This document shows, in pieces, positions 20,410-30,361 of a stretch of 64,000 bases of DNA (within the stretch, counting starts at the first letter, position 1; each line of letters opens with the position of its first letter). The position numbers were made by a program, and so were the translations under genes. The notes below the pieces were generated by a model. That model was not told where the DNA came from and did no database searches. It saw nothing but the letters and a program-made list of their open reading frames with translations. Source of the DNA: an uncultured Bacteroidales bacterium (GTDB taxonomy: Bacteria > Bacteroidota > Bacteroidia > Bacteroidales > P3). The stretch covers positions 62,001-126,000 of the forward strand of contig ONDE01000003.1 of the NCBI GenBank assembly GCA_900316515.1, written 5' to 3'.

Positions 20410-20457
20410 CTATAGGTATTTGTTAATCAAGAATAAAAAAACAAAATTAATAAAGAC

Positions 20458-20703
20458 ATGGAACAGAAAAAAACTTACACCCCCCCGGTTCTCACCACTG
20501 TCGAGTTCCGAACCGAACGCGGTTTTGCCACGTCGTTGGGTGTGATGGACAACCTGGTCAACCTCCAGGCGCAGTTCGACGAGGTGACTTTGTGGGGCGA
20601 CCCTGATGGCTATCAAAAGGTAACCGGATTCAATATGGGCGAAGACGACGAAGGCCTTGCCGCCGGATATTTCTACAAGGGCGATCCGTCGTCGTGGTTT
20701 TAA
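20458..20703 (+). CDS. 81-aa peptide with conserved head (module 2)
   Basis: 81 aa, no signal peptide. The head KKTYTPPVLTTVEFRTERGFATS aligns with the head of the 64-aa peptide of module 1; the tail (LQAQFDEVTLWGDPDGY, GYFYKGDPSSWF) is acidic and aromatic, ending in WF where the other ends in GSGW. The gene is first in module 2, behind two -7 boxes and an operator-like palindrome, and 16 bp before the lipoprotein gene. Function unknown; association with a lipoprotein and a giant T9SS protein in both modules suggests a common job at the cell surface. Confidence 0.75.
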   Translation: MEQKKTYTPPVLTTVEFRTERGFATSLGVMDNLVNLQAQFDEVTLWGDPDGYQKVTGFNMGEDDEGLAAGYFYKGDPSSWF

Positions 20704-20719
20704 TCAAGAAGGAGGACTT

Positions 20720-21427
20720 ATGAAACTGAAGAGAACAATGATAATGACAGCCTTGGCGGGAGTGCTTATGGCCTCGTGCGTCAGGGAGAATGTGGAGCCC
20801 GAGTCGTATGACCGCTTCTATCTCAATCCGCCGCAGTTCTGTGGCGACAGCAAGTTGTCGATCGATCACAATGGTCTTTGGTGGGATGGTCTCGATGTGA
20901 TATATATCAACGGCAAGGATCACGTGCTATTCAATGAAAATGGAGTGTGGCACACCGAGGGAGAACCGGTGGAAAGTGTGAACGGCAAGTTCTATGTAGG
21001 CATTTCTCCAGCAGAGTGGGATGAGAGCGCGTTGCGCTACGGCCCGTACAATTTCGTTGATGACCAGATAATACCTCTGGCCATAGCCGGCACCACCAAC
21101 CGCCTGACCCTCTGGCCCTGCTGCGCCGTGATACGCACGACACAATACCAGGAACTTATTCTGGAAGATATATGGAGTGGCGCGGTGGCGCGTAGCGGCT
21201 ATGTTTACCCGGGCGAGAGTCTGGCAAGCTGCCGGATTGTGACGGAAGAAGATCCTTTTGGCCCCGGTGAGTCGTTGTATCCCATCGTTGGAGAAGACGG
21301 GGCATACTATTTCGTGCTGCCCATTGTAGGCGACGAAGATTTCGAAGCCATACTCAACTTCGACTGGGATGTGACCACGCTGGATGCTGTTGTGATCAAG
21401 AAAGGGTATTTCTACGATTTGGGATGA
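20720..21427 (+). CDS. Lipoprotein of module 2
   Basis: 235 aa from ATG 20720, which has an unusually good Shine-Dalgarno (aaggagga) for this phylum. MKLKRTMIMTALAGVLMASC is a lipoprotein signal peptide with Cys20. The mature part is beta-rich and acidic with many Trp/Tyr (LWWDGLDVIYINGKD, WHTEGEPV, YVGISPAEWDE). The W-x-x-G...I-x-[IL]-N-G stretch also occurs in the lipoprotein of module 1, suggesting shared ancestry, perhaps fimbrillin-like. Probably an outer-membrane partner of the giant protein that follows 66 bp later. Confidence 0.7.
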   Translation: MKLKRTMIMTALAGVLMASCVRENVEPESYDRFYLNPPQFCGDSKLSIDHNGLWWDGLDVIYINGKDHVLFNENGVWHTEGEPVESVNGKFYVGISPAEWDESALRYGPYNFVDDQIIPLAIAGTTNRLTLWPCCAVIRTTQYQELILEDIWSGAVARSGYVYPGESLASCRIVTEEDPFGPGESLYPIVGEDGAYYFVLPIVGDEDFEAILNFDWDVTTLDAVVIKKGYFYDLG

Positions 21428-21461
21428 TTAGTGGTTAGTGGTTAGTGATTAGTGATTAATG
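21428..21461. repeat. ttagtg(g/a) tandem repeat
   Basis: Word gttagtg or gattagt repeated about five times between the lipoprotein gene and the 2931-aa gene. Confidence 0.65.
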
Positions 21462-21493
21462 AAATTGAATAATAACAAAACTTACATACAACT

Positions 21494-24400
21494 ATGAGAA
21501 AGCGAATACTGCTTATGTGCGCGATGGCTTTGCTGGGCCTGGCGCCGCTTATGGCACAGGATATGACCGTGACCATCGCCGATGGCGCCACGGTGAATCC
21601 CAACATGCCTTTTGTGAACAGCAATGCCAAGGGTTGGTCGCAGAGCATCTACACAGCCTCGATGATCAACCTGCCCGCCGGCGGACAGATTACCGCCATA
21701 GCCTATGAGTGCGCCCAGCTGCCCACCACGGCATGGGAGCAGCCCCAGGTGACCATCTATATGGCCAACACTTCGATGTCTGCCGCCGGCAGCAGGACCG
21801 ACTGGCTGCAGGCCGACACGATGACGCAGGTGTACAGTGGCACCAACGCCGAGGCTACGGAACTGGGGTGGCACACCATCACCCTTACCACGCCCTTCGA
21901 ATACACGGGTGGCAACCTGGCCATCGTGGTGTCGAAGAACGGCACCGCCGCCATCACGGCGCTGCGCTACAAGGTGCACAACGGCGACCCCGCCGTCACG
22001 GGCTCGGCCCTGCACATTACGGCCACCAACACGCAGCCCACGGGCAACGGTGTGCAGACCAAGAACCTGCCGAACATCAAGATTACGCTGGTGCCCAACG
22101 CAGCATGTATGGCTGTTGAGAACCTGACGGCCAGCAGCAGCGCCGCGGGCCTCGACCTGAGCTGGGAGGTGAATACGCTGAGCACCACCCCGCTGAACTA
22201 CGAGATTGAATACGGCCATCACGGCTTCACCCGTGGCGAGGGCACGGTGGTGGTGACCCCCGACGCCACGCCGTCGTATACCATCACCGGTCTTGAGCCT
22301 TTGAGCCGCCAGGACGTCTATGTGCGTGCCATCTGCGGTGTCGGCGACACAGCCCCCTATGTGATGATCAGCCCCTCGTACTGCGCTCCGGTGACGCTGC
22401 CCTGGACATGGGATGCCCCTGCCAGCGATGTGACAGCCTATACCTCGTGGAACATCAACAACGAGCTGCCCAACTGCTGGGAGTTCCCCGGCCTGTCGAC
22501 CACTGCCGCCGGCTGGCCCAGGATCTTCGCGGCCCGCGACGCTACGTTCGGCCTGCACCTGCAGGTGCGCAACAACGCCGGCAACCCAGCCCCGGGCTAT
22601 GTGGTGTTTCCCGAGATTGACGCTAACCTCAGCCAGACGGCCATCAGCCTGAACGCCTCGTTCGGCTCGACGCCGTTCCCCACCTTCCAGTATGGCTACA
22701 TGACCAATACCGCCGACCCCAGTACCTTCATCGCCTTGGGCGACTTTGTGGCCGGCGACAACTACAAGATTATCCGCGAGAGCGGCATCAACCCTCCCGA
22801 CAATGCCCGCCTGGCACTGCGTGTGGCCGGCGCCAACAGCGCCCCGCTGAAGATTAGCAACATCCACATCGAAGAGCTGCCCACCTGCCAGCGTCCCGCC
22901 AACCTCGACACCACCCGCATAACCACCTCGAGCATCAGCCTCAGCTGGACGGGCGAGTTCAACACCGGCGAGAGCTACCTGGTGTATCTCACCGAGTTCA
23001 ACCAGCCCGACAATGTGGTGACCTCGGCCATAGTGTCGACCCAGGAGAAGACCTTCCCCGGCCTCGACCCTGTGCATGTCTACGATGCCTATGTGGCCAA
23101 GGTGTGCGGCATGGGCAACAACTCCGACACCATCAAACTGGGCGGCATAACCACCTACGGTACCTTCCAGCTGACGTCGAACAACAACGCCTGGGGTACC
23201 GTCAGCGGTGTCACCACGGGTCCCTACAACAGACCCGTCAAGGTGTATGCCACCCCGGCTCCGCACTACCATTTTGTGAAGTGGGTGTTCGACGGCGGTG
23301 CCAACGAATACACTATGAACCCCATGCAGCAGATCTATATCTGCCGTGCCGACAACCCGATGCTGCAGGCTATCTTTGTCCCCGACACCTTCAATGTGTC
23401 GGTGACCAGCCACAATAACGTGCGCGGTACTGCCGCCATCACCACGGGTGCCACGCGCATGGCCTACGGCAGCACGCTGACCGTGGAGGCCACGCCCGCC
23501 AGCGGATATGTGTTCCGCGGCTGGAACGACGGCTCGACCGCCAACCCCTACACCATCACCGTGGAGCGCGAGGTGAACCTTGTGGCCAACTTCGCCACCA
23601 ACGAGGAGGTGCTGTCCAAGTGCTCGTTCGACAATAGCGACTGGGTGACCATCGTGGCCGACAATCCCGACACCATCGTCCCGATAAACACCGTGATACA
23701 CTACACCGTCACCCTCAACGACCCGGAGCACTACAGCCTCACCGGCTGGCGCGGACTGGGCAGCGACCCCGCACCTGTGGAAGGCCCCGCCGGCACATGG
23801 ACGGTGACCCACACCGCCACCGTGTCGACGGTGATAAGCCCTGTAATCAGTCCCAACATGTACGACCTGGTGCTCAATGTCAACGCCGCAGGCCTCACCT
23901 TCGGCAACATCACCCCCGAGCCCGGTATGCACAGCTATGAATTCGGCTCCAAGGTGACCATCTTTGCCGAGCCCAACCAGCACTGCAAGTTCAACGGCTG
24001 GAGCGACAACAGCACTGCCGCCCGCCGCGACCTGACCATTATGGGCAACCAGACCCTTGAGGCCAACTTCTCGCGCGACAGCTTCGATGTGACGGCCAAC
24101 ATCAACGTCGATGCCGCCGGCACGGTGTCTGCCACCGACGGCGACGGCAATGTACGCGGCCGTTACGCATACGACGAGATAGTATACCTGACAGCTGTGA
24201 AGAACACGCACTACTCGTTCGGTCGCTGGACCGACGGCCGCAATGCCATCACGAGTCCCGAGACCCACTTCCGCGTGTATAAAAACCAGAGCTGGACGGC
24301 TGTGATGGGTATGGAGCAGTTTACCATCAGCGGCAACGTGGTGAACGGCGACGGCAATGTGACGCCCGCCAGTGTGCTGGCCGACTACAACAGCCAGGTG

Positions 24401-27400
24401 GTGCTCACCGCCAACGACGGCGAACACTACACCTTCCTGCGTTGGGATGACGGCGAGACCGACAATCCCCGCACCATCGTGGCCACCGCCACCCGCACCT
24501 ATCGTGCCGAATACAGCCCGCGCGAATATGCCATTGCCACTGCCGACGACGGCCACGGCACGGTGAGCGGCGCAGGCAACTACTCCTACGGCACCACCGC
24601 CACCCTGACGGCCACGCCCGGCGAGGGTTACCACTTCGACCACTGGACCAACAGCGCCGATGCCGTTGTGCTTGGCGGCGCCACCATCAATGTGCCTGTC
24701 GAGGGCAACGAGACCTATACGGCCCACTTCGCGCTGATAGACTACACGGTGAAGATCACCGCCCAGTCGCGCGGCGAGCTGAACACCGGCAATATCTTCA
24801 CCACCACTGCCCACATCGGCGACAGCTGGACGGTGACGGCCACGAGCATAGCCCCCGTGCGCTATGTGTTCAAAGGATGGAGCGACCTCAATATGGATAA
24901 CCCGCGCACCTTTACCGTTGTCAGCAGCCCGATAGAGGCCGAGGCCATCTTCGCCGAAGCCGACGAGGTGAGTGTCAGCGCCACGGCGAGCCCCGCCGGT
25001 AGCGGCAGCACCGCCTACAGCGGCACCGGCAGCTACACCCCCGGCGACCTGGTGACCATGACGGCCACTCCCGCCGAAGGCTGGAAGTTCAAACACTGGA
25101 TGCCCGGCACGGTGAACGCCCAGACCTACAGCTTTATCATTGTCAGCGACACCGCCCTGACGGCAGTGTTCGAGCCCGAGACCCTCTATGTGAGTGTGAG
25201 CAGCAACGATGCCGCCATGGGTGGCACTGCCGGTTCGGGCGAGGTGGAGTACGACGGTTCGAAGACCGTGACGGCCACTGCCGCAGCAGGCTACCGCCTG
25301 AGAGGCTGGACAGTGAACGGCGTATACAGCGACGGCACGAGCCCCTATACCATCAACAACATACACGAGAACACCACCGTGGTGGCCGAGTTCGAGGTCC
25401 AGACCTACACGGTGACCCTCAACGGAGTCAACACCACCTTCGAGGGCGAGGGCAGCTATCCCTACGGCTCGCTGGTGACCATCAAGGCCACTCCCGACGA
25501 GCACTACGACTTCATGTGGTGGAGCGACGGCATACTGAATGCCGAGCGCACCGTGATGGTGACCGAGAACATCTACCTCACCGCCACCGTGATGCAGCAC
25601 GGCTATACCGTGACGCCGGTGAGCGACGACGTGACGATGGGTACTGTGAGCGCCCCCGTGACGAAGAGCTACGGCGAGAGCGTCACTGTGACCGCCGAAC
25701 CCTATGAGCACTACGACTTCCTGTACTGGGAGGACGGCACGCACAGCGAGGCCACCTATTCCTTCGCCGTGACGCGCGATACTATTTTACATGCATTCTT
25801 TGCCCCGAAGCACTACAGCGTGACCTTGACCCAGCCCGCCGCCACATACGGCAGCATCGAGCTGACCGACGGCGACACTGTGGGCGGCTGCGTGAACGGC
25901 ACCGTGCTCACCTATACCGCCAACGAGAACGACGGCATGAACTTCATGCGCTGGATTGTCAACGGCGCTGTGCGCACGGGCAACCCCCTGACGATTGTGG
26001 TGCATGGCAACACGACCATCGAGGCCGAGTATGAGCAGGCTTTGTATCATGCCACTATAGCCACCAACAACAGCACCATGGGCACCGCCGTGGGTACGGG
26101 CAACTACTACTGGGGCGAGACAGTGAACCCCGTTGCTGTTGTCAACGACACCAACGCCTACCGCTTCGTGAGCTGGAGCGACGGCGAGACCGCCCTCAGC
26201 CACACACCGGTTACGGTGAACGGCGACGTGAACCTGACGGCCGTCTTCGGCGACAGAGACCGCCTGATGGTCGCTGTGCTGAGCAACAACGACAGTTGGG
26301 GCAGCGCCGTGGCCAGTGCCACCAGCGTGCTTATGAATACTGACGTTGACATTGCCGCCACCGCCGCCACGGACTACCACTTCGTGGAGTGGAGCGACGG
26401 CGACACCAACAACAGCCGCACCATAACGGTTACCGACAATGTGGTGTTGACCGCCATCTTCGCCCGCAACCAGGTGCGCCTGGCCTACGGCGATGCCGAG
26501 AACGGCACCGTGAGCGGCGCCGACACCGGCATGTATGACCTTGGCAGCAGGGTGACCTTCTATGCCGAGGCCGATGAGAACTACCATTTCGCCGGCTGGC
26601 AGGACGACAACACCGACAATCCGCGCACCGTGGTCCTCAGCGCCGACAACACCTTCACGCCTTCGTTTGCGAAAGACCAGTATACGGTGACCACCGTCAT
26701 GGCCAACGGCGTTGTGACCGCCGGCGGCACATACGACTATGGCACCGCGCTTGCCCTCACCGCCACAGCCGACGAGAACTACCTCTTCGATGGCTGGATG
26801 CGCAACGGCATGCCCTATGACGGCACCGAGAATATCAACATCACGGTGACGGAGAATGTGACCTTTGAGGCGCTGACCGCCAAGAGCCAGCGTACCTTCA
26901 GCGTGGCCGTTGCCGAGGTTGGCACCGGCTATGTCGACGGCACCGCCGCCGGCAGCTACGACTTCGACGCCGCCATCAGCGTCACCGCCATGCCCGCGTT
27001 GAACTACCACTTCGTGTGCTGGAACAACGACATGGAGATGACCAACCCGCACATCGACACCACCCTCGCCAACGGCGATGTGAGCCTGACGGCCTACTTT
27101 GCCATCGACACCTACAATGTCAGCGTGGCTACGACAGTGGGCGGCAACGTGGACAGCAGCATCAACGGCAGCTACAACTACGGCGACGTGGTGATGTTTG
27201 TGGCCACTCCCGACGAGGGCTATGTGTTTGCCAACTGGGACGGCGACATCAACATGACTGTCAACCCCATGGCTGAAGGTGTGCGTGGCAATATAAGCCA
27301 TGTGGCCTACTTCACCCTTGCACAGCACACCCTGACGGTGAGTTCGAACAACGCCGTCATGGGCACCGCCGCCATCGACGACCCGCAGCCGACCTACCTG

Positions 27401-30289
27401 CATGGTGCCACCGCCACGGTGCGTGCCACCAGCAATGACAACAACCTCTACCGCTTTGTGTCGTGGAGCGACGGTGACACCGCCGCCGTGCGCGAGGTGA
27501 CGGTGGTTGCCGACATTGAGCTCATGGCCATCTTCAGCGAGGTGGAGAAACTCACCGTGGTGGCCCTCAGCAACAACAACCAATGGGGTACGGTGACGGC
27601 ATCGGAGAGCAGTGTTGCCTACGGCAGCACCGTCACGCTGACAGCCACAGAGAACGAGCACTACCACCTGATGCGTTGGAACGACCTGGACGACACCATG
27701 CATGTGCGTACTATTACCGTTGTCAAGGACACGGTGGTTACCGCCATCTTTATTGTCGACAACCAAACCCTGACTCTCGACGTGGAGGGTAACGGCACCG
27801 TGAACGGCGCCGGCGAATATGCCTACGGTTCGCAGGCCATGTTCTATGCCACCGCCGGTGAGCACAGCCACTTCGTGCGTTGGAGCGACAGTGTGACCGA
27901 CAATCCCCGCACGGTGGTGATGGATGGCGACAAGAGCTTCACGGCCATCTTAGGCACCGACAGTGTCGTTGTGCTGGCATCGGCAGTGAACGGCATAGTG
28001 AATGCTGAGCGTACCGTTGTGCTCTATGGCGACTCGGTAACCTTGACGGCTACCGGCAACGAGCACTACCACCTGATGCGTTGGAGCGACATGAACGACA
28101 CCATGCATGTGCGTACAATCATTGCCGACAAGGATACCTCGGTTACCGCCATCTTTGTTCTCGACAACCAAACCCTGACCCTCGACGTGGAGGGTAACGG
28201 CACCGTGAACGGCGCCGACGAATATGCCTACGGTTCGCAGGCCATGTTCTATGCCACCGCCGGTGAGCACAGCCACTTCGTGCGTTGGAGCGACAGCGTG
28301 ACCGACAATCCCCGCACGGTGGTGATGGATGGCGACAAGAGCTTCACAGCCATCTTCGGCACCGACAGTGTCGTTGTGCTGGCATCGGCAGTGAACGGCA
28401 GCGTGAATGCCGAGCGCACCGTGGTGCTCTATGGCGACTCGGTGACCTTGACGGCTGCCGGCAACGAGCACTACAGCCACTTCCAGGGATGGAGCCGCAA
28501 CGGTGTGGCCTATGACGGTGATGAGACCATCAGCTTCGTGGCCGCCGAGGATGCCTCGTTCGTGGCTTCGTTTGCCATCGACACCGTGACACTTGCCGCC
28601 GAGGCGAACAACCGCCAGTGGGGTTATGTTACCGGCTCTGCTGCCGGCGAGTACGCCTATGGCACCGAGGTGACCCTGGTGGCCGTAAGCCTTGAGAACA
28701 GCCACTTCGAGGGTTGGTTCAACGAGGCCGACAGCAACATGACCGACACCCTCGGTACTGCCGACACGCTGAGCCTACAGCTTGTGGAAGACAGAAGCGT
28801 TGTGGCAGTCTTCGCGCGCGATACATATATTATAGATGTTACCAGCTCGGATACCACGATGGGTACGGTGACCGGTGGCGGCGTATACAACTACCACGAC
28901 CTGGTGGTTGTGGAAGCACAGGCCAACGAGGGTTACCTCTTCATGGGTTGGAGCGACAGTGTTGCCGAGGCCAGCCGCTACATCTATGTGGAGAGCGACA
29001 CTGCGGTGACGGCTCTTTTCGACCACGAGCATCATACCGTCAGCGTTATCATCAACGACACGACGATGGGTACTGTGCTCGGCGCAGGTGTCTACAACTG
29101 GGGCGACACCGCCTACCTGACGGCTGTGCCCAACAATAACTTCACCTTCTTGGGCTTCAACTCCACCATGAACGGCGATATGACCTTCAGCATTGTGGTG
29201 ACGGAAGATGTGGTGGTCACCGCCACCTTCGACCACAAGCCCGTGCGTCTGTATACCGAGGCCGAGAACGGCAGGGTAGAGGCTGTCATTTCCGGTATTG
29301 AGGCCAACACCGACCGTCAGCCCATTATGGCCCGCTACTCGGACGATGTGACGTTGACCGCCGTGGCCGACGAGCACTACAGCTTCGTGGAGTGGCAGAG
29401 CTACTACCTCGTGTACGACACCGTGTACGACACCATCACTGTTATCGACAGCATCTGGATTGTGTCGACCTATTTCAACGATGACGGCGAAGAAATAACG
29501 GTCTACGACACCCTGTCGCACACCGAGGCTGTACAGATTGTCAATAGCACCCGTATTGCCGACACTGTTATGACCGAGAACCCCTACCAGTTCAACATCA
29601 CCTGCGACCGTGTCATGGTGGCTGTGTTCGAGCCTAGACTCTACACCGTCAACATCAGCGGCCTGCACGGTATGTATTCGGGCGATGGTATCTATAGATA
29701 CGGCGACACTGTGACCATCAGCTGCGAGCCCGATGTGAACTATCGCTTCATCGGTTGGTCGGGAGTGAGCGAGTACGATGTGCTCGTGAACGAGAATCCC
29801 TGCACCTTCGTGATTGAGCGCGACATGAACATCATAGGCTACTGCGAGGCCGTAAACTTCCACCTCGTTGTCGAAGCTTCGCCTGCCGAGGGCGGTGTGG
29901 TCTCGGGTACGGGCTACTATGAGTTTGCCTCGAACGTTGTGATTACTGCCACAGCTCACGAGGGATACCGCTTCATCTCGTGGAGCGACGGCGACACCAA
30001 TGCCATACGTACCATCACCGTGACAAGCGACACAACATTCACGGCCATCTTCCGCAACCTCGGCATCGAGCAGACGGATATGAGCGATGTGAATATCTAT
30101 GCCACTGGCGATGCCGTCGTGGTTGACGGTGCCAACGGTATGACGGTGCGTCTGTTCGACGCTCTGGGCCGTGTGGTGGCCACCGCCGAGGCTCATGGTG
30201 AAAGTCTGAGAATCCCCGTGAAGACTACGGGAGTGTACCTTGTGCAGGTTGGCAACGCCCCCGCACGCCGTGTCATGCTGATGCGTTGA
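21494..30289 (+). CDS. 2931-aa T9SS surface protein with about 31 InlB-like repeats
   Basis: Signal peptide MRKRILLMCAMALLGLAPLMAQ. Residues 22-205 form a jelly-roll-like domain. About 205-300 is a fibronectin III-like domain (LDLSWEVN...YTITGLEPLSRQDVYVRAICG), then a MAM-like segment and a second FN3-like stretch to about 550. From about 555 to 2853 there are roughly 31 repeats of about 70 residues with the core [FL]-x-x-W-[SND]-D-G-x(2-4)-N-x-R-x(5-8)-[AV]-x-F, the divergent InlB B-repeat type. The last 75 residues (VRLFDALGRVVATAE, TTGVYLVQVGN) are a T9SS type A-like sorting domain. It probably forms a long stalk or adhesin outside the cell. A 405-bp tandem duplication lies at 27632-28441. 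It ends at a strong bidirectional terminator. Confidence 0.88.
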   Translation: MRKRILLMCAMALLGLAPLMAQDMTVTIADGATVNPNMPFVNSNAKGWSQSIYTASMINLPAGGQITAIAYECAQLPTTAWEQPQVTIYMANTSMSAAGSRTDWLQADTMTQVYSGTNAEATELGWHTITLTTPFEYTGGNLAIVVSKNGTAAITALRYKVHNGDPAVTGSALHITATNTQPTGNGVQTKNLPNIKITLVPNAACMAVENLTASSSAAGLDLSWEVNTLSTTPLNYEIEYGHHGFTRGEGTVVVTPDATPSYTITGLEPLSRQDVYVRAICGVGDTAPYVMISPSYCAPVTLPWTWDAPASDVTAYTSWNINNELPNCWEFPGLSTTAAGWPRIFAARDATFGLHLQVRNNAGNPAPGYVVFPEIDANLSQTAISLNASFGSTPFPTFQYGYMTNTADPSTFIALGDFVAGDNYKIIRESGINPPDNARLALRVAGANSAPLKISNIHIEELPTCQRPANLDTTRITTSSISLSWTGEFNTGESYLVYLTEFNQPDNVVTSAIVSTQEKTFPGLDPVHVYDAYVAKVCGMGNNSDTIKLGGITTYGTFQLTSNNNAWGTVSGVTTGPYNRPVKVYATPAPHYHFVKWVFDGGANEYTMNPMQQIYICRADNPMLQAIFVPDTFNVSVTSHNNVRGTAAITTGATRMAYGSTLTVEATPASGYVFRGWNDGSTANPYTITVEREVNLVANFATNEEVLSKCSFDNSDWVTIVADNPDTIVPINTVIHYTVTLNDPEHYSLTGWRGLGSDPAPVEGPAGTWTVTHTATVSTVISPVISPNMYDLVLNVNAAGLTFGNITPEPGMHSYEFGSKVTIFAEPNQHCKFNGWSDNSTAARRDLTIMGNQTLEANFSRDSFDVTANINVDAAGTVSATDGDGNVRGRYAYDEIVYLTAVKNTHYSFGRWTDGRNAITSPETHFRVYKNQSWTAVMGMEQFTISGNVVNGDGNVTPASVLADYNSQVVLTANDGEHYTFLRWDDGETDNPRTIVATATRTYRAEYSPREYAIATADDGHGTVSGAGNYSYGTTATLTATPGEGYHFDHWTNSADAVVLGGATINVPVEGNETYTAHFALIDYTVKITAQSRGELNTGNIFTTTAHIGDSWTVTATSIAPVRYVFKGWSDLNMDNPRTFTVVSSPIEAEAIFAEADEVSVSATASPAGSGSTAYSGTGSYTPGDLVTMTATPAEGWKFKHWMPGTVNAQTYSFIIVSDTALTAVFEPETLYVSVSSNDAAMGGTAGSGEVEYDGSKTVTATAAAGYRLRGWTVNGVYSDGTSPYTINNIHENTTVVAEFEVQTYTVTLNGVNTTFEGEGSYPYGSLVTIKATPDEHYDFMWWSDGILNAERTVMVTENIYLTATVMQHGYTVTPVSDDVTMGTVSAPVTKSYGESVTVTAEPYEHYDFLYWEDGTHSEATYSFAVTRDTILHAFFAPKHYSVTLTQPAATYGSIELTDGDTVGGCVNGTVLTYTANENDGMNFMRWIVNGAVRTGNPLTIVVHGNTTIEAEYEQALYHATIATNNSTMGTAVGTGNYYWGETVNPVAVVNDTNAYRFVSWSDGETALSHTPVTVNGDVNLTAVFGDRDRLMVAVLSNNDSWGSAVASATSVLMNTDVDIAATAATDYHFVEWSDGDTNNSRTITVTDNVVLTAIFARNQVRLAYGDAENGTVSGADTGMYDLGSRVTFYAEADENYHFAGWQDDNTDNPRTVVLSADNTFTPSFAKDQYTVTTVMANGVVTAGGTYDYGTALALTATADENYLFDGWMRNGMPYDGTENINITVTENVTFEALTAKSQRTFSVAVAEVGTGYVDGTAAGSYDFDAAISVTAMPALNYHFVCWNNDMEMTNPHIDTTLANGDVSLTAYFAIDTYNVSVATTVGGNVDSSINGSYNYGDVVMFVATPDEGYVFANWDGDINMTVNPMAEGVRGNISHVAYFTLAQHTLTVSSNNAVMGTAAIDDPQPTYLHGATATVRATSNDNNLYRFVSWSDGDTAAVREVTVVADIELMAIFSEVEKLTVVALSNNNQWGTVTASESSVAYGSTVTLTATENEHYHLMRWNDLDDTMHVRTITVVKDTVVTAIFIVDNQTLTLDVEGNGTVNGAGEYAYGSQAMFYATAGEHSHFVRWSDSVTDNPRTVVMDGDKSFTAILGTDSVVVLASAVNGIVNAERTVVLYGDSVTLTATGNEHYHLMRWSDMNDTMHVRTIIADKDTSVTAIFVLDNQTLTLDVEGNGTVNGADEYAYGSQAMFYATAGEHSHFVRWSDSVTDNPRTVVMDGDKSFTAIFGTDSVVVLASAVNGSVNAERTVVLYGDSVTLTAAGNEHYSHFQGWSRNGVAYDGDETISFVAAEDASFVASFAIDTVTLAAEANNRQWGYVTGSAAGEYAYGTEVTLVAVSLENSHFEGWFNEADSNMTDTLGTADTLSLQLVEDRSVVAVFARDTYIIDVTSSDTTMGTVTGGGVYNYHDLVVVEAQANEGYLFMGWSDSVAEASRYIYVESDTAVTALFDHEHHTVSVIINDTTMGTVLGAGVYNWGDTAYLTAVPNNNFTFLGFNSTMNGDMTFSIVVTEDVVVTATFDHKPVRLYTEAENGRVEAVISGIEANTDRQPIMARYSDDVTLTAVADEHYSFVEWQSYYLVYDTVYDTITVIDSIWIVSTYFNDDGEEITVYDTLSHTEAVQIVNSTRIADTVMTENPYQFNITCDRVMVAVFEPRLYTVNISGLHGMYSGDGIYRYGDTVTISCEPDVNYRFIGWSGVSEYDVLVNENPCTFVIERDMNIIGYCEAVNFHLVVEASPAEGGVVSGTGYYEFASNVVITATAHEGYRFISWSDGDTNAIRTITVTSDTTFTAIFRNLGIEQTDMSDVNIYATGDAVVVDGANGMTVRLFDALGRVVATAEAHGESLRIPVKTTGVYLVQVGNAPARRVMLMR
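23157..30054 (+). repeat. Array of about 31 coding InlB-like repeats
   Basis: I counted 31 occurrences of the W-centred repeat core. Most are diverged at the protein level, but a few neighbours are nearly identical at the DNA level, pointing to ongoing expansion. Confidence 0.85.
27632..28441 (+). repeat. 405-bp tandem duplication (two copies)
   Basis: Copy A 27632-28036 and copy B 28037-28441 each encode 135 aa covering two repeat units; stretches such as NEHYHLMRW, VEGNGTVNGA and HSHFVRWSDSVTDNPRTVVM recur with few changes. A third partial start follows at 28442. Confidence 0.9.
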
Positions 30290-30310
30290 CGCGGCAGGGT
30301 ACAAAAACAA

Positions 30311-30340
30311 TAGAGGCTGGCACGCAAGTGCCAGCCTCTA
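30311..30340. terminator. Bidirectional terminator
   Basis: Perfect 13-bp stem (tagaggctggcac / gtgccagcctcta) with loop gcaa, followed by ctgtttta on + and ttgtttttgt on -. It separates the 2931-aa gene from the efflux operon, which ends here. Confidence 0.9.
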
Positions 30341-30361
30341 CTGTTTTATAGACGTATGGAA

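Noticed and set aside
21482..25744. 1420-codon minus-strand frame opposite the giant repeat gene
   Set aside because: Val/His/Gly-rich composition typical of an antisense shadow of a GC-rich repeat gene; no domain.
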